Source: Leptothrix cholodnii SP-6
GTDB lineage: Bacteria > Pseudomonadota > Gammaproteobacteria > Burkholderiales > Burkholderiaceae_C
Reading direction: 5' to 3'
Assembly: GCF_000019785.1 (NCBI RefSeq)
Contig: NC_010524.1
Coordinates: forward strand, 3,026,001 to 3,090,000
Length of the DNA: 64,000 nt
This document shows positions 1 through 8,177 of the stretch, in pieces; position 1 is the first letter of the stretch, and each line of letters opens with the position of its first letter. Made by a program: the position numbers and the translations under genes. The notes under the pieces are model-generated. The model was not told where the DNA came from and did not search any database. It saw only the letters and a program-made list of their open reading frames with translations.

Positions 1-180
1 GAGATCGAGCGGACTGGCCAGCATCACCGCGTGCGAGATGCCGTTGTAGACCAGCGCCACCGGCACCTCCTCGGCGACCCGATCCTCGACCCGCTCGACC
101 AGGCCGGCGCGCAGCCGCGTGACCGGCAATCTGACGGACGATTCGAGGGCGGGCGGGGGCACATCGATGGGCATCTGCAT
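1..180 (-). CDS. fdhD: FdhD, formate dehydrogenase accessory sulfurtransferase (N-terminal 60 codons, runs off the left edge)
   Basis: Only the first 60 codons are in the window. Reading leftward from the ATG at 180-178, the frame gives a short variable leader and then [20 protein letters not shown], the conserved N-terminal strand of FdhD. FdhD carries sulfur to the molybdenum cofactor of formate dehydrogenases; the catalytic cysteine motif would lie beyond the edge. It fits the formate dehydrogenase operon to its right, on the same strand, but is separated from fdsD by a lipoprotein gene on the opposite strand. No clear Shine-Dalgarno sequence precedes the ATG, so the start is approximate. 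The identity rests on a short but characteristic stretch. Confidence 0.85.
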   Translation of the reverse strand, partial: MQMPIDVPPPALESSVRLPVTRLRAGLVERVEDRVAEEVPVALVYNGISHAVMLASPLDL

Positions 181-314
181 CGCCGGATTGTCCCACCGGG
201 CCCGACGCGGCGTTGACATGGCTCAGCGGCGCAACGCCCCGCAGGCCTACCATCGTCGGCGTCGATCGCATCGGGTGACACGACCTCCGCGCCTCGCACC
301 ACAGGAGCTGACCC

Positions 315-1106
315 ATGAAACGCCGGCAAGCCGCATTCCTCGTCCCCGCCCTGGTCGCCACCGCGGCATTGGGCGGCTGCGCATCGATGGACAAGGGCCA
401 CAAGCAGCGCCAGGTGGCTTCGGTGCTGAGCTTCCTGTTCCCGGGCACCAAGGACGGCGCGCCGCCGCCGGCATCGACCCAGGTGGCCGTCATCAAGGTG
501 CCGTTCCGCATCGGCGTGGCGTTCGTGCCGGACGCGGCGCAGTCGGAGTTCCGCCTCTCCGAAACCGAGCGCCAGCAGCTTGCCACGCGGGTGCGCGAGG
601 CGTTCGCGAACTACCCGTTCATCAGTCACATCGAAGCCGTGCCCTCGCTCTACCTCGAGGCGGGCGGCGGTTTCGACAACCTCGACCGGGTGGCATCGCT
701 GCTCAACCTCGACGTGGTGGCGCTGATCTCGTACGACCAGGTGCAGCACGCCGATGCCAGCGGCTGGTCGTTCCTGTACTGGACCGGCGTGGGCGCCTAC
801 GTGATCGAGGGCGACCGCTTCGAGGTGCTGACCGCCGTCGAATGCACCGTGTTCGACGTCCGGAGCCGGCGCCTGCTGATGCGCGCCTCCGGCACCGCGA
901 CCAACAAGGGCGAGGCGACGATGGTCGCGTTCGGCGAAAAGTCCCGCGAGGGACGCGGCAAGAGCTTCGCCGAGGCGATGGACCAGATGATCGGCGCGCT
1001 GCAGAAAGAGGTGCAACGCTTCCGCGAAACGGCGCCCAGGGATCCGATGATCAAGCTGGTGCTGCCGCCGGGTTACGACCCGAAGGCCGCCCCGGCCGCC
1101 CGCTGA
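315..1106 (+). CDS. Predicted outer-membrane or periplasmic lipoprotein, rhombotarget-lipoprotein-like
   Basis: This 263-residue protein opens with a lipoprotein signal peptide: KRR, a hydrophobic stretch, then the lipobox LGGC with cysteine about residue 22. The mature part is soluble, with alternating strands and helices (IGVAFVPD, a PFISHIEAVPSLYLE region, NLDVVALISYDQV). From memory this resembles the family named rhombotarget lipoprotein, but the C-terminus here ends in a proline/alanine-rich tail, with no glycine-rich stretch, transmembrane helix and basic tail for rhombosortase. Function is unknown. The gene sits on the plus strand between fdsD and fdhD, both on the minus strand, and its stop lies 6 bases from the end of fdsD, so it looks inserted into the formate dehydrogenase locus. 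The family match is tentative; the lipoprotein call is firm. Confidence 0.8.
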   Translation: MKRRQAAFLVPALVATAALGGCASMDKGHKQRQVASVLSFLFPGTKDGAPPPASTQVAVIKVPFRIGVAFVPDAAQSEFRLSETERQQLATRVREAFANYPFISHIEAVPSLYLEAGGGFDNLDRVASLLNLDVVALISYDQVQHADASGWSFLYWTGVGAYVIEGDRFEVLTAVECTVFDVRSRRLLMRASGTATNKGEATMVAFGEKSREGRGKSFAEAMDQMIGALQKEVQRFRETAPRDPMIKLVLPPGYDPKAAPAAR

Positions 1107-1112
1107 CGACGC

Positions 1113-1409
1113 TCAGCCGCGCGGCTGCAGGTCGCCGCGTCGTGCGCTGACCGCCTCGCGCACCAGTTCGCTCAGCCCGGCGCCCTGCGCGGTGCCATCG
1201 AGATGGGCGTAAAGCTGGCGGCGCATGCGTGGCTCCCAGAACTTGTGGATGTGCGAGGCCACGCCCTCCAGCGCCTCGTCGTGGTCGGGATAGGCCCCGA
1301 AGAAGTCGCCGATGCTGTTGGCCATGCGCACCAGGTGGCCGGTGCTGTCGGCGTGCGCGTGCGGCTCGGCGTGGTGGGCCTGGTGACCCGGGTCGGCGGG
1401 TTCGCTCAT
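1113..1409 (-). CDS. fdsD: Formate dehydrogenase delta subunit FdsD
   Basis: This 98-residue protein has a histidine-rich N-terminus (about residues 9-25), then LVRMANSIGDFFGAYPDHDEALEGVASHIHKFWEPRMR, characteristic of the delta subunit of NAD-dependent soluble formate dehydrogenases. It has no cofactor motif; the family is thought to help maturation or stability of the molybdenum enzyme. The ATG at 1409 overlaps the TGA of fdsA in a 4-base ATGA, so it should be translated with the alpha subunit. It is the last gene of the fds operon here and is convergent with the lipoprotein gene. Confidence 0.92.
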   Translation of the reverse strand: MSEPADPGHQAHHAEPHAHADSTGHLVRMANSIGDFFGAYPDHDEALEGVASHIHKFWEPRMRRQLYAHLDGTAQGAGLSELVREAVSARRGDLQPRG

Positions 1410-4315
1410 CGTGTGGCCTCTTCGGATGTCAACGGGCCGCCGGCCTGGGCCAGCAGCGCCTGCTGGGTGTGGTTGAAACGGTTGTACTGCTGCTGCCAGT
1501 CGCTGAGCTGGCTGACCTTGCTGACCTGCACCGCCGTCACCTTGTACTCGGGGCAGTTGGTGGCCCAGTCGGAGCTGTCGGTGGTGATGACGTTGGCGCC
1601 CGACTCGGGGAAGTGGAAGGTCGCGTAGACCACGCCCGGCTGCACCCGCTCGGACACCTCGGCGCGCAGCACCGTCTGGCCGGCTCGGCTGGCGATGCCG
1701 ACCCAGTCGTCCTGGCGGATGCCCCGCTCCTCGGCGTCGTGCGGATGGATCTCCAGCCTGTCTTCCTCGTACCAGCGGCTGTTGTCGGTGCGCCGCGTCT
1801 GCGCGCCGACGTTGTACTGGCTCAGCACCCGGCCGGTGGTGAGGATGAGCGGGAACTTGCGTGTCACCTTCTCGTCCGTCGCCACGTACTGCGTGAGCAT
1901 GAAACGGCCCTTGCCACGCACGAAACCACCCACGTGCATGATGTCCGTGCCGGCCTCGGGCGTGTGCTCGTTGCATGGCCACTGCACGCTGCCCAGGCGC
2001 TCGATCTTCTCGTAGCTGACGCCGGCAAAGCTCGGTGTCAACGCGGCGATCTCCGCCATGATCCGCTCGGGATGCGTGTAGGCCATCGGATAACCGAGCG
2101 CGTTGGCGAGCAGTTGCGTCGCCTCCCAGTCGCCGTTGCCGGCCAGCGGCGGCATCACCTGGCGCACGCGGCTGATGCGGCGTTCGGCGTTGGTGAAGGT
2201 ACCGTCCTTCTCCAGGAACGACGCGCCCGGCAAAAACACGTGCGCGTACTTGGCGGTCTCGTTGAGGAAGATGTCCTGCACGACGATGCATTCCATCGCC
2301 GACAGCGCCGCCGCCACGTGCTGGGTGTTGGGGTCCGACTGCACGATGTCCTCGCCGACGCAATACAGGCCCTTGAAGCTGCCTTCGAGCGCGGCGTCGA
2401 ACATGTTGGGGATGCGCAGCCCCGGCTCGGCCTGCAGCGCCACGCCCCAGGCGGCCTCGAACTCGCCACGCACCGTGGCGTCGGAGATGTGCCGGTAGCC
2501 CGGCAGCTCGTGCGGGAAGCTGCCCATGTCGCAGCTGCCCTGCACGTTGTTCTGGCCACGCAGCGGGTTCACGCCCACACCCTCGCGGCCGACGTTGCCG
2601 GTGGCCATCGCGAGGTTGGCGATGCCCATCACCATGGTCGAGCCCTGCGCGTGTTCGGTCACGCCCAGGCCGTAGTAGATGGCGGCGTTCTTGCCCTTGC
2701 TGGCGTACAGCCGCGCCGCGCCGCGCAGCAGTTCGGCCGGCACGCCGCTGACCGCTTCCATCGCCTCGGGCGAGTTCTGTGGCTGGGCGACGAAATCGCG
2801 CCACTGCGCAAAACTCTTCGGATCACACCGCTCGGCCACATAGGCCTCGTCGACCAGCCCTTCGGTGACGACCACATGCGCCAGCGCGCTGATCACCGCC
2901 ACGTTGGTGCCGGGCCGCAGCTGCAGGTGGTAGTCGGCCTTGACGTGCGCCGAGTTCACCAGGTCGATCGCGCGCGGGTCGATCACGATCAGCCGGGCGC
3001 CCTGGCGCAGCCGCTTCTTCATGCGCGAGCCGAACACCGGATGCGCCTCGTTCGGATTGGCGCCGATCACCAGGATCACGTCGGCCTGATCGACCGACTT
3101 GAAGGTCTGCGTGCCCGCCGACGTGCCGTAGGTCTGGCCCAGGCCGTAGCCGGTCGGGCTGTGACAGACCCGCGCGCAGGTGTCGACGTTGTTGTTGCCG
3201 AAGGCGGTGCGCACCAGCTTCTGCACCAGATAGGCCTCTTCATTCGTGCAGCGGCTCGACGTGATGCCGCCGACCGAATCGCGCCCGTGCTGGGCCTGGA
3301 TGCGCTTGAACTCGCTCGCCGCGTGGCCGACCGCCACCTCCCAGCTCACCTCCTGCCACGGATCGGTGATGCTGGCGCGGATCATCGGGCGGGTGATGCG
3401 GTCCTTGTGCGTCGCGTAACCCCAGGCGAAGCGGCCCTTGATGCAGCTGTGGCCCTCGTTGGCCTTTCCGTCCTTCCAGGGCGTCATGCGCACGACCTGG
3501 TTGCCCTTCATCTCGGCCTTGAAGGCGCAGCCCACGCCGCAATAGGCGCAGGTGGTGATGACGCTGTGTTCGGGCTGGCCGAGCTCGATCACGCTCTTTT
3601 CGGTCAGCGTGGCGGTCGGGCAGGCCTGCACGCAGGCGCCGCAACTCACGCACTCGCTCTGCATGAACGGCTCGTCCATGCCGGCCGATACGCGCGACTC
3701 GAAACCGCGGCCCGAGATCGTCAGCGCGAAGGTGCCCTGCGTTTCTTCGCAGGCGCGCACGCAGCGGTTGCAGACGATGCACTTGCTCGGGTCGTAGGTG
3801 AAATACGGGTTCGACTCGTCCTTGGCCGCGGCCAGGTGGTGGCGCCCGGTGATGCCGGCCACGCTGGTTTCGCCGACGCCATACCTCACGTTGCGCAGGC
3901 CGACCACGCCGGCCATGTCCTGCAGTTCGCAGTCGCCGTTGGCGGCGCAGGTCAGGCAGTCGAGCGGGTGGTCGCTGATGTAAAGCTCCATCACGCCTTT
4001 GCGCAGCTCCTGCAGCTTCGGCGTCTGCGTGCGCACCTTCATGCCGGCTTCAGCCGGCGTGGTGCACGAGGCCGGAAAACCCTTGCGGCCCTCGATCTCG
4101 ACCAGGCACAGCCGGCACGAGCCGAAGGGCTCCAGGCTGTCGGTGGCGCAGAGCTTGGGCACGGCGATGCCGGCATCCACCGCGGCGCGCATCAGCGAGG
4201 TGCCGGCCGCCACGGTGACCTGATTGCCGTCGATCTCCAGCGTCACTTCCTTGTCGCTGTAGCTGGGCGGCGTGCCGTAGTCGATCTCGTGGATCTTGAA
4301 GACGGGGTAGTTCAT
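1406..4315 (-). CDS. fdsA: NAD-dependent formate dehydrogenase alpha subunit (molybdopterin, Fe-S)
   Basis: This 969-residue catalytic subunit oxidises formate to CO2 at a bis-MGD molybdenum centre in the cytoplasm. In order: a [2Fe-2S] domain (Cys 56, 67, 70, 84), a NuoG-type His/Cys cluster region (HPLDCLTC, residues 116-129), two ferredoxin-type [4Fe-4S] motifs (Cys 179/182/185/189 and 222/225/228/232), a further [4Fe-4S] motif CAYCGVGC with CIKGR (Cys 256, 259, 263, 291), then the molybdopterin oxidoreductase domains. The likely Mo ligand is Cys 383 in ARVCHSPT, so this is a Cys rather than selenocysteine enzyme. Length and architecture match FdsA/FdhF of the Rhodobacter and Cupriavidus type. 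It lies 10 bases after fdsB and overlaps fdsD. Confidence 0.97.
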   Translation of the reverse strand: MNYPVFKIHEIDYGTPPSYSDKEVTLEIDGNQVTVAAGTSLMRAAVDAGIAVPKLCATDSLEPFGSCRLCLVEIEGRKGFPASCTTPAEAGMKVRTQTPKLQELRKGVMELYISDHPLDCLTCAANGDCELQDMAGVVGLRNVRYGVGETSVAGITGRHHLAAAKDESNPYFTYDPSKCIVCNRCVRACEETQGTFALTISGRGFESRVSAGMDEPFMQSECVSCGACVQACPTATLTEKSVIELGQPEHSVITTCAYCGVGCAFKAEMKGNQVVRMTPWKDGKANEGHSCIKGRFAWGYATHKDRITRPMIRASITDPWQEVSWEVAVGHAASEFKRIQAQHGRDSVGGITSSRCTNEEAYLVQKLVRTAFGNNNVDTCARVCHSPTGYGLGQTYGTSAGTQTFKSVDQADVILVIGANPNEAHPVFGSRMKKRLRQGARLIVIDPRAIDLVNSAHVKADYHLQLRPGTNVAVISALAHVVVTEGLVDEAYVAERCDPKSFAQWRDFVAQPQNSPEAMEAVSGVPAELLRGAARLYASKGKNAAIYYGLGVTEHAQGSTMVMGIANLAMATGNVGREGVGVNPLRGQNNVQGSCDMGSFPHELPGYRHISDATVRGEFEAAWGVALQAEPGLRIPNMFDAALEGSFKGLYCVGEDIVQSDPNTQHVAAALSAMECIVVQDIFLNETAKYAHVFLPGASFLEKDGTFTNAERRISRVRQVMPPLAGNGDWEATQLLANALGYPMAYTHPERIMAEIAALTPSFAGVSYEKIERLGSVQWPCNEHTPEAGTDIMHVGGFVRGKGRFMLTQYVATDEKVTRKFPLILTTGRVLSQYNVGAQTRRTDNSRWYEEDRLEIHPHDAEERGIRQDDWVGIASRAGQTVLRAEVSERVQPGVVYATFHFPESGANVITTDSSDWATNCPEYKVTAVQVSKVSQLSDWQQQYNRFNHTQQALLAQAGGPLTSEEATR

Positions 4316-4325
4316 CGTGGGCTCC

Positions 4326-5897
4326 TCACGCCGCCGACCGCTGATCGGCGGCGAGGCCGAAATCGGCCGGGAAATGATTCAGCGCCGACAGCACCGGGTA
4401 CGGCGTCATGCCGCCCATCGCGCACAGGCTGCCGCTGACCATCGTGTCGCAGAGGTCGCGCAGCAGCTTGACCTGCTGCTCGCGCACCGCCGGTTGATGG
4501 TGATTGGTGACGATGCGGTCGATCACCTCGACACCACGCGTCGAGCCGATCCGGCACGGCGTGCACTTGCCGCAGCTCTCGATGGCGCAGAACGCCATCG
4601 CGTAGCGCGCCAGTTTCGACAGATCCGCCGTGTCGTCATGCACCACCAGCCCGCCGTGGCCGACGACTGCGCCCACTGCGGCGTAGGCCTCGTAATCGAG
4701 CGGGATGTCCCACTGCGACTCGGGCAGATAGGTGCCGAGAGGCCCGCCCACCTGCACCGCCTTGACCGGCCGGCCGCTGGCGCTGCCGCCGCCCCAGTCG
4801 AACACCAGTTCACGCAGCGTCACGCCGAAGGCCAGCTCGACCAGCCCGCCGCGGGCGATGTTGCCGGCCAGCTGGAACGGCAGCGTGCCGGTCGAGCGAC
4901 CGCGGCCGTGGTCCTTGTAGGCCTGCGCGCCATGGCTCAGGATCCACGGCGCGGCCGCGAAGGTCAGCACGTTGTTGATCACCGTCGGCTGGCCGAACAG
5001 GCCGCTGAGCGCCGGGATCGGCGGCTTGGCGCGCACGATGCCGCGTTTGCCTTCCAGGCTTTCGAGCATCGCGGTCTCTTCGCCGCAGACGTAGCTGCCC
5101 GCGCCCATGCGCACTTCCAGCTCGAAGGCGTGGCCGCTGCCGAGGATGTTGTCGCCCAGGTAGCCGGCGGTGCGGGCACGCTCGATCGCCTCTCCGAACA
5201 CCTGCACCGCCAGCGGGTACTCGCTGCGCACGTAGACATAACCGCGCGTGGCGCCGCAGGCGAGCGCGGCGATCGTCATGCCTTCGATCAGCAGATAGGG
5301 GTCGTCCTCCAGCACCATGCGGTCGGCAAAGGTGCCCGAGTCGCCCTCGTCGGCATTGCAGACGACGTACTTCTGATCGGCCTGGGCCTGCGCCACCGTG
5401 CGCCACTTGATGCCGGCCGGAAACGCCGCGCCACCGCGCCCGCGCAGGCCGGAGTCGAGCACCGTCTGCCAGATGCCGTCGGCCGGCATCTGCAGCGCCT
5501 GGCGCAGCCCGGCCCAGCCGCCGTGGGTGGCGTAATCGGTGAGCGACAGCGGATCGGTCACGCCCATGCGCACGCAGGTCAGGCGCTGCTGGCGCGCCAG
5601 GTAGGGGATCTCGGCGGTGACGCCGTGGCCCAGCGGGTGCGCGCCGCCGGACAGGAACCCGGCGTCGAACAGTCCCGCGACATCCTCGACCGCCACCGGC
5701 CCGTAGGCGACCCGGCCGGCGGCCGTCATCACCTCGACCAGCGGTTCCAGCCAGAACAGCCCGCGCGAGCCGTTGCGGATCAGCTCGACCTGCGCGCCGC
5801 GTGCGGCGGCCTGGGCGACGATCGCGTCGGCCACCTCGTCGGCACCGACGGCGAGTGCGGCGCTGTCGCGCGGCACGTAGACCTGGATCGCCTTCAT
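4326..5897 (-). CDS. fdsB: NAD-dependent formate dehydrogenase beta subunit (NuoF-like, FMN and NAD binding)
   Basis: This 523-residue subunit takes electrons from formate to NAD. The first 120 residues form a thioredoxin-like domain as in FdsB, followed by the NuoF fold: the glycine-rich NAD site RGRGGAAFPAGIKW, the FMN-site segment CNADEGDSGTFADR, GAGSYVCGEETAMLESLEGKRG, and near the C-terminus the [4Fe-4S] ligands SCGKCTPCRIGSTRG plus a later Cys. Its ATG overlaps the fdsG stop (ATGA), and fdsA follows 10 bases downstream. All motif residues are present, so it should be active. Confidence 0.97.
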   Translation of the reverse strand: MKAIQVYVPRDSAALAVGADEVADAIVAQAAARGAQVELIRNGSRGLFWLEPLVEVMTAAGRVAYGPVAVEDVAGLFDAGFLSGGAHPLGHGVTAEIPYLARQQRLTCVRMGVTDPLSLTDYATHGGWAGLRQALQMPADGIWQTVLDSGLRGRGGAAFPAGIKWRTVAQAQADQKYVVCNADEGDSGTFADRMVLEDDPYLLIEGMTIAALACGATRGYVYVRSEYPLAVQVFGEAIERARTAGYLGDNILGSGHAFELEVRMGAGSYVCGEETAMLESLEGKRGIVRAKPPIPALSGLFGQPTVINNVLTFAAAPWILSHGAQAYKDHGRGRSTGTLPFQLAGNIARGGLVELAFGVTLRELVFDWGGGSASGRPVKAVQVGGPLGTYLPESQWDIPLDYEAYAAVGAVVGHGGLVVHDDTADLSKLARYAMAFCAIESCGKCTPCRIGSTRGVEVIDRIVTNHHQPAVREQQVKLLRDLCDTMVSGSLCAMGGMTPYPVLSALNHFPADFGLAADQRSAA

Positions 5898-6415
5898 GCC
5901 GTGGCCTCCTGCGCCATGGCCGAGGCGGCATCACGCGCCTCGGTAGCGTCGAGCAGCGCATCGAGCCGGGTGGCGGTCACGCGAGCGTGCTGACGCTCGT
6001 CGATCTGGATCGCCGGCGACGACGCGCACAGGCCCAGGCAATAGACCGGCTCGACGCTCCAGGCGCCGTCGGCCGAGCGGTGCACGTCGGCGCTGCAGCC
6101 CAGCCGCTCGCGCGCCTGCGCCAGCAGCGCCTCGCCGCCACGCGCCTGGCACGACTCGGCCCGGCAGACCTGCAGCACGTGGCGACCGGCCGGCTCGGCG
6201 CGGAAGTGGTGGTAGTAGGTGATCACGCCGTGCACCTCGGCGCGCGACAGGTTGAGCGCGCGGGCGATCTCGGGCACCGCCTCGCTCGGGATGTGGCCGA
6301 TGGCGTCCTGCACGCCGTGCAGGATCGGCAGCAGCGCGCCGGCCAGGTGGGCGCGCTCGGCGATCACGGCGCGCACGGTGGCGAGCGCCGCGTCGGCATC
6401 TTGGGGTCGGTTCAT
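5894..6415 (-). CDS. fdsG: NAD-dependent formate dehydrogenase gamma subunit (NuoE-like)
   Basis: This 173-residue protein is related to the 24 kDa subunit of complex I. A helical N-terminal region (AHLAGALLPILHGVQDAIGHIP, then a winged-helix segment NLSRAEVHGVITYYHHF) is followed by the thioredoxin-like [2Fe-2S] domain with ligands in VCRAESCQ and YCLGLCASSP. With FdsB it forms the diaphorase half of the enzyme. It is the first gene of the operon; the promoter must lie in the 136-base gap between it and the LysR-type regulator upstream. Confidence 0.96.
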   Translation of the reverse strand: MNRPQDADAALATVRAVIAERAHLAGALLPILHGVQDAIGHIPSEAVPEIARALNLSRAEVHGVITYYHHFRAEPAGRHVLQVCRAESCQARGGEALLAQARERLGCSADVHRSADGAWSVEPVYCLGLCASSPAIQIDERQHARVTATRLDALLDATEARDAASAMAQEATA

Positions 6416-6519
6416 TCGGGGTCTCCGCGGATCGTCCGGGCGGGTGGCTCGGCCAGAGCCGGCCAGGGCCGGGCTCGTGATCCGACGACTATCACCAGCG
6501 CGCCGTCATCTGTCCAATT

Positions 6520-6553
6520 GAATCGGGAAACACGGCGATTCGGCGTTTGAATC
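6520..6553. promoter_or_regulatory. Candidate LysR-type operator in front of fdsG
   Basis: Three copies of the half-site GATTC/GAATC occur in 34 bases: GAATCG at 6520-6525, CGATTC at 6536-6541 and GAATC at 6549-6553. The last two form an inverted repeat with 7 bases between arms, the T-N11-A type layout LysR-family proteins prefer. The right half-site overlaps the stop codon of the LysR-type gene. Position between regulator and fdsG suggests it is the regulator's site; this is inference from sequence symmetry only. Confidence 0.4.
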
Positions 6554-7514
6554 AAGCCGGCCAGGCGCCGGTCTGGGTCTTCAGATGGGCGAGCCATTCG
6601 ACCGACGCGGCCAGCGCCTGCGCGGCCTCCAGCGCGCGCGACGGCCGGCTGCTGCCCAGGCTCATGAACCCGATCGGCGTGCGCAGTTCGGGCTCGACCA
6701 GCGGGTGCACCGTCACCGGCGCCTGCGGGGCCAGCGTGCGCAGCAGCGCGCCGGGCAGCACGGCGCTGAACGGGCCGGTCTGCACGGCGGTGATCAGGGC
6801 CAGCACCGAGTCGGTCTCGATGGCGGCGGGCGGTGCCACCGCGGCGCTCTCGAACGCCGCGTCGATGATCGAGCGGTTGTGCATCTCGGGCGTCAGCAGC
6901 AGCAGCGGCTGGTGCGCCAGGTCGGCCCAGCGCAGCGGCGCGCCCAGGCTCAGGCCGGCGGCGGGTGCGGGCACCGGCTCGTCGGCCGGCGGCTCGCGCC
7001 GCACGGCGAAATAGTGTTCCTCGTACTGCGGCCGGATCTGCAGCGAGCGCGCCTGCGCGTCGGGGCGGCCGGTGTAGCCCAGCGCCAGGTCGACCGCCAG
7101 GTTCTCCAGCCCGGCCTCGATGGCCGGCGAGCTGAGCCCGCGCAGCACCACGCGCAGGCCCGGATGGTTTCGCCGCAGCCAGACCGCGAACTGCGCCGCC
7201 ACCGGCACGGCAGTCGGCACGGCGCCCAGCGTCAACACGCCCTGGGGCTGGCCGGCGCTGCTGGCCAAGTCCTGGCGCAGCAGTTCCTGCTCGTGCAGCA
7301 TGCGCCGCGCGCTGGCGAGCACGCGTTCGCCTTCGGGCGTCAGGCCTTCGTACTGGCGGCCGCGCCGCACGATCGAGGTGCCGAGTTCGGACTCGAGCGC
7401 ACGCAGCGCGTTCGACAGCGCCGGCTGCGTGATGTGGCAGGCCAGCGCGGCGCGGCCGAAGTGGCGGTGCTGCTCCAGGGCAGCGAGGTAGCGCATCGCG
7501 TCGAGCAGGTTCAT
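6552..7514 (-). CDS. LysR-family transcriptional regulator, probably of the formate dehydrogenase operon
   Basis: This 320-residue protein has an N-terminal winged helix (AALACHITQPALSNALRALESELG, residues 20-45) and a LysR substrate-binding domain (GVLTLGAVPTAVPVAAQFAVWLRR onward). It lies directly upstream of fdsG on the same strand; in other bacteria a LysR-type regulator (FdsR) controls the fds operon, so that role is likely. I chose the ATG at 7514 over a TTG two codons earlier. A perfect-looking -10 hexamer TATGAT (7521-7526 on the minus strand) lies exactly 6 bases before this ATG, so the transcript may be leaderless. No Shine-Dalgarno sequence is visible. Confidence 0.88.
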   Translation of the reverse strand: MNLLDAMRYLAALEQHRHFGRAALACHITQPALSNALRALESELGTSIVRRGRQYEGLTPEGERVLASARRMLHEQELLRQDLASSAGQPQGVLTLGAVPTAVPVAAQFAVWLRRNHPGLRVVLRGLSSPAIEAGLENLAVDLALGYTGRPDAQARSLQIRPQYEEHYFAVRREPPADEPVPAPAAGLSLGAPLRWADLAHQPLLLLTPEMHNRSIIDAAFESAAVAPPAAIETDSVLALITAVQTGPFSAVLPGALLRTLAPQAPVTVHPLVEPELRTPIGFMSLGSSRPSRALEAAQALAASVEWLAHLKTQTGAWPA

Positions 7515-7646
7515 GGACAAATCATAGGGGCCGGCCCGGGCGCCGCCGCTGCAGCCGCCGACACCGCGGGATGCCCTGTAACAACCGGCCGGCGATCCCG
7601 TTTATGATTTTCGTCACACTTTTCGCCCGGACGCCCTGGGGAACTC

Positions 7647-8174
7647 ATGACCCGAACTGCCATGTTGTGCCTCCTGCGACGGGGACTTGTCGCTGCAGCC
7701 TGCGGCCTGCTGGCGACCTCGGCGTCGGCCGACGGCGTGCGCCAGCCCGGTGACTCGGCGCGGCCCGGCGCGCGGGCGACGCCGCGCGTGCACAACGTGC
7801 GGCTGGCGTCCTGGCGCTCGCACAACATCTGCCCGATGCACGGCGCGGTGCACAGCGTGCGCAGCGTCGACTCGCTGCGCGAGTGGCGCGACACGCTGAC
7901 GCAGGACGAAGCCGGCGCCGTCGGCCGGCGCGTGCTCTGGTCGCGCGAGAAGGTGCTGGTCTACGCGATGGCGATGCAGCCCAGCGCCGGCATCCGGCTC
8001 GAGCCGGCCAGTTCGGTGCTGCGGCTGAAATCGGGCGTGCTGTGGTGGCCGGTCAAGCGCTCGCCACCCGGCCCGGGCGGCATGCCGATCACGGTGCAGT
8101 CGCGCCCGTGCCTGATCGCGCTCGTCAACCGGGCGCAGTGGCACCGCATCCGGATCGTCGAGCGGACGATCTGA
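7647..8174 (+). CDS. Small secreted protein, possibly PrcB-like
   Basis: This 175-residue protein starts with a basic N-terminus and hydrophobic core ending in ATSASADG, a typical signal peptide cut near residue 28. The mature part (about 145 residues) has a beta-rich C-terminus where VLVYAMAMQPSAGIRLEP is followed by a strand, PPGPGG, and SRPCLIALVN. That order resembles the PrcB C-terminal fold (a strand with a GEKPTGGY-like turn, then a P-G-rich turn and a closing strand), but the key motif is not conserved. I cannot assign a function. Two cysteines in the mature protein could form a disulfide. It stands alone, convergent with apbC with 3 bases between stops. Confidence 0.7.
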   Translation: MTRTAMLCLLRRGLVAAACGLLATSASADGVRQPGDSARPGARATPRVHNVRLASWRSHNICPMHGAVHSVRSVDSLREWRDTLTQDEAGAVGRRVLWSREKVLVYAMAMQPSAGIRLEPASSVLRLKSGVLWWPVKRSPPGPGGMPITVQSRPCLIALVNRAQWHRIRIVERTI

Positions 8175-8177
8175 GGC

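Noticed and set aside
1229..4438. A 1069-codon plus-strand open frame across the fds genes
   Set aside because: It mirrors fdsA and fdsB codon by codon in a GC-rich genome; it is low-complexity (Ala, Arg, His, Val) and has no domain. The minus-strand genes explain the region.
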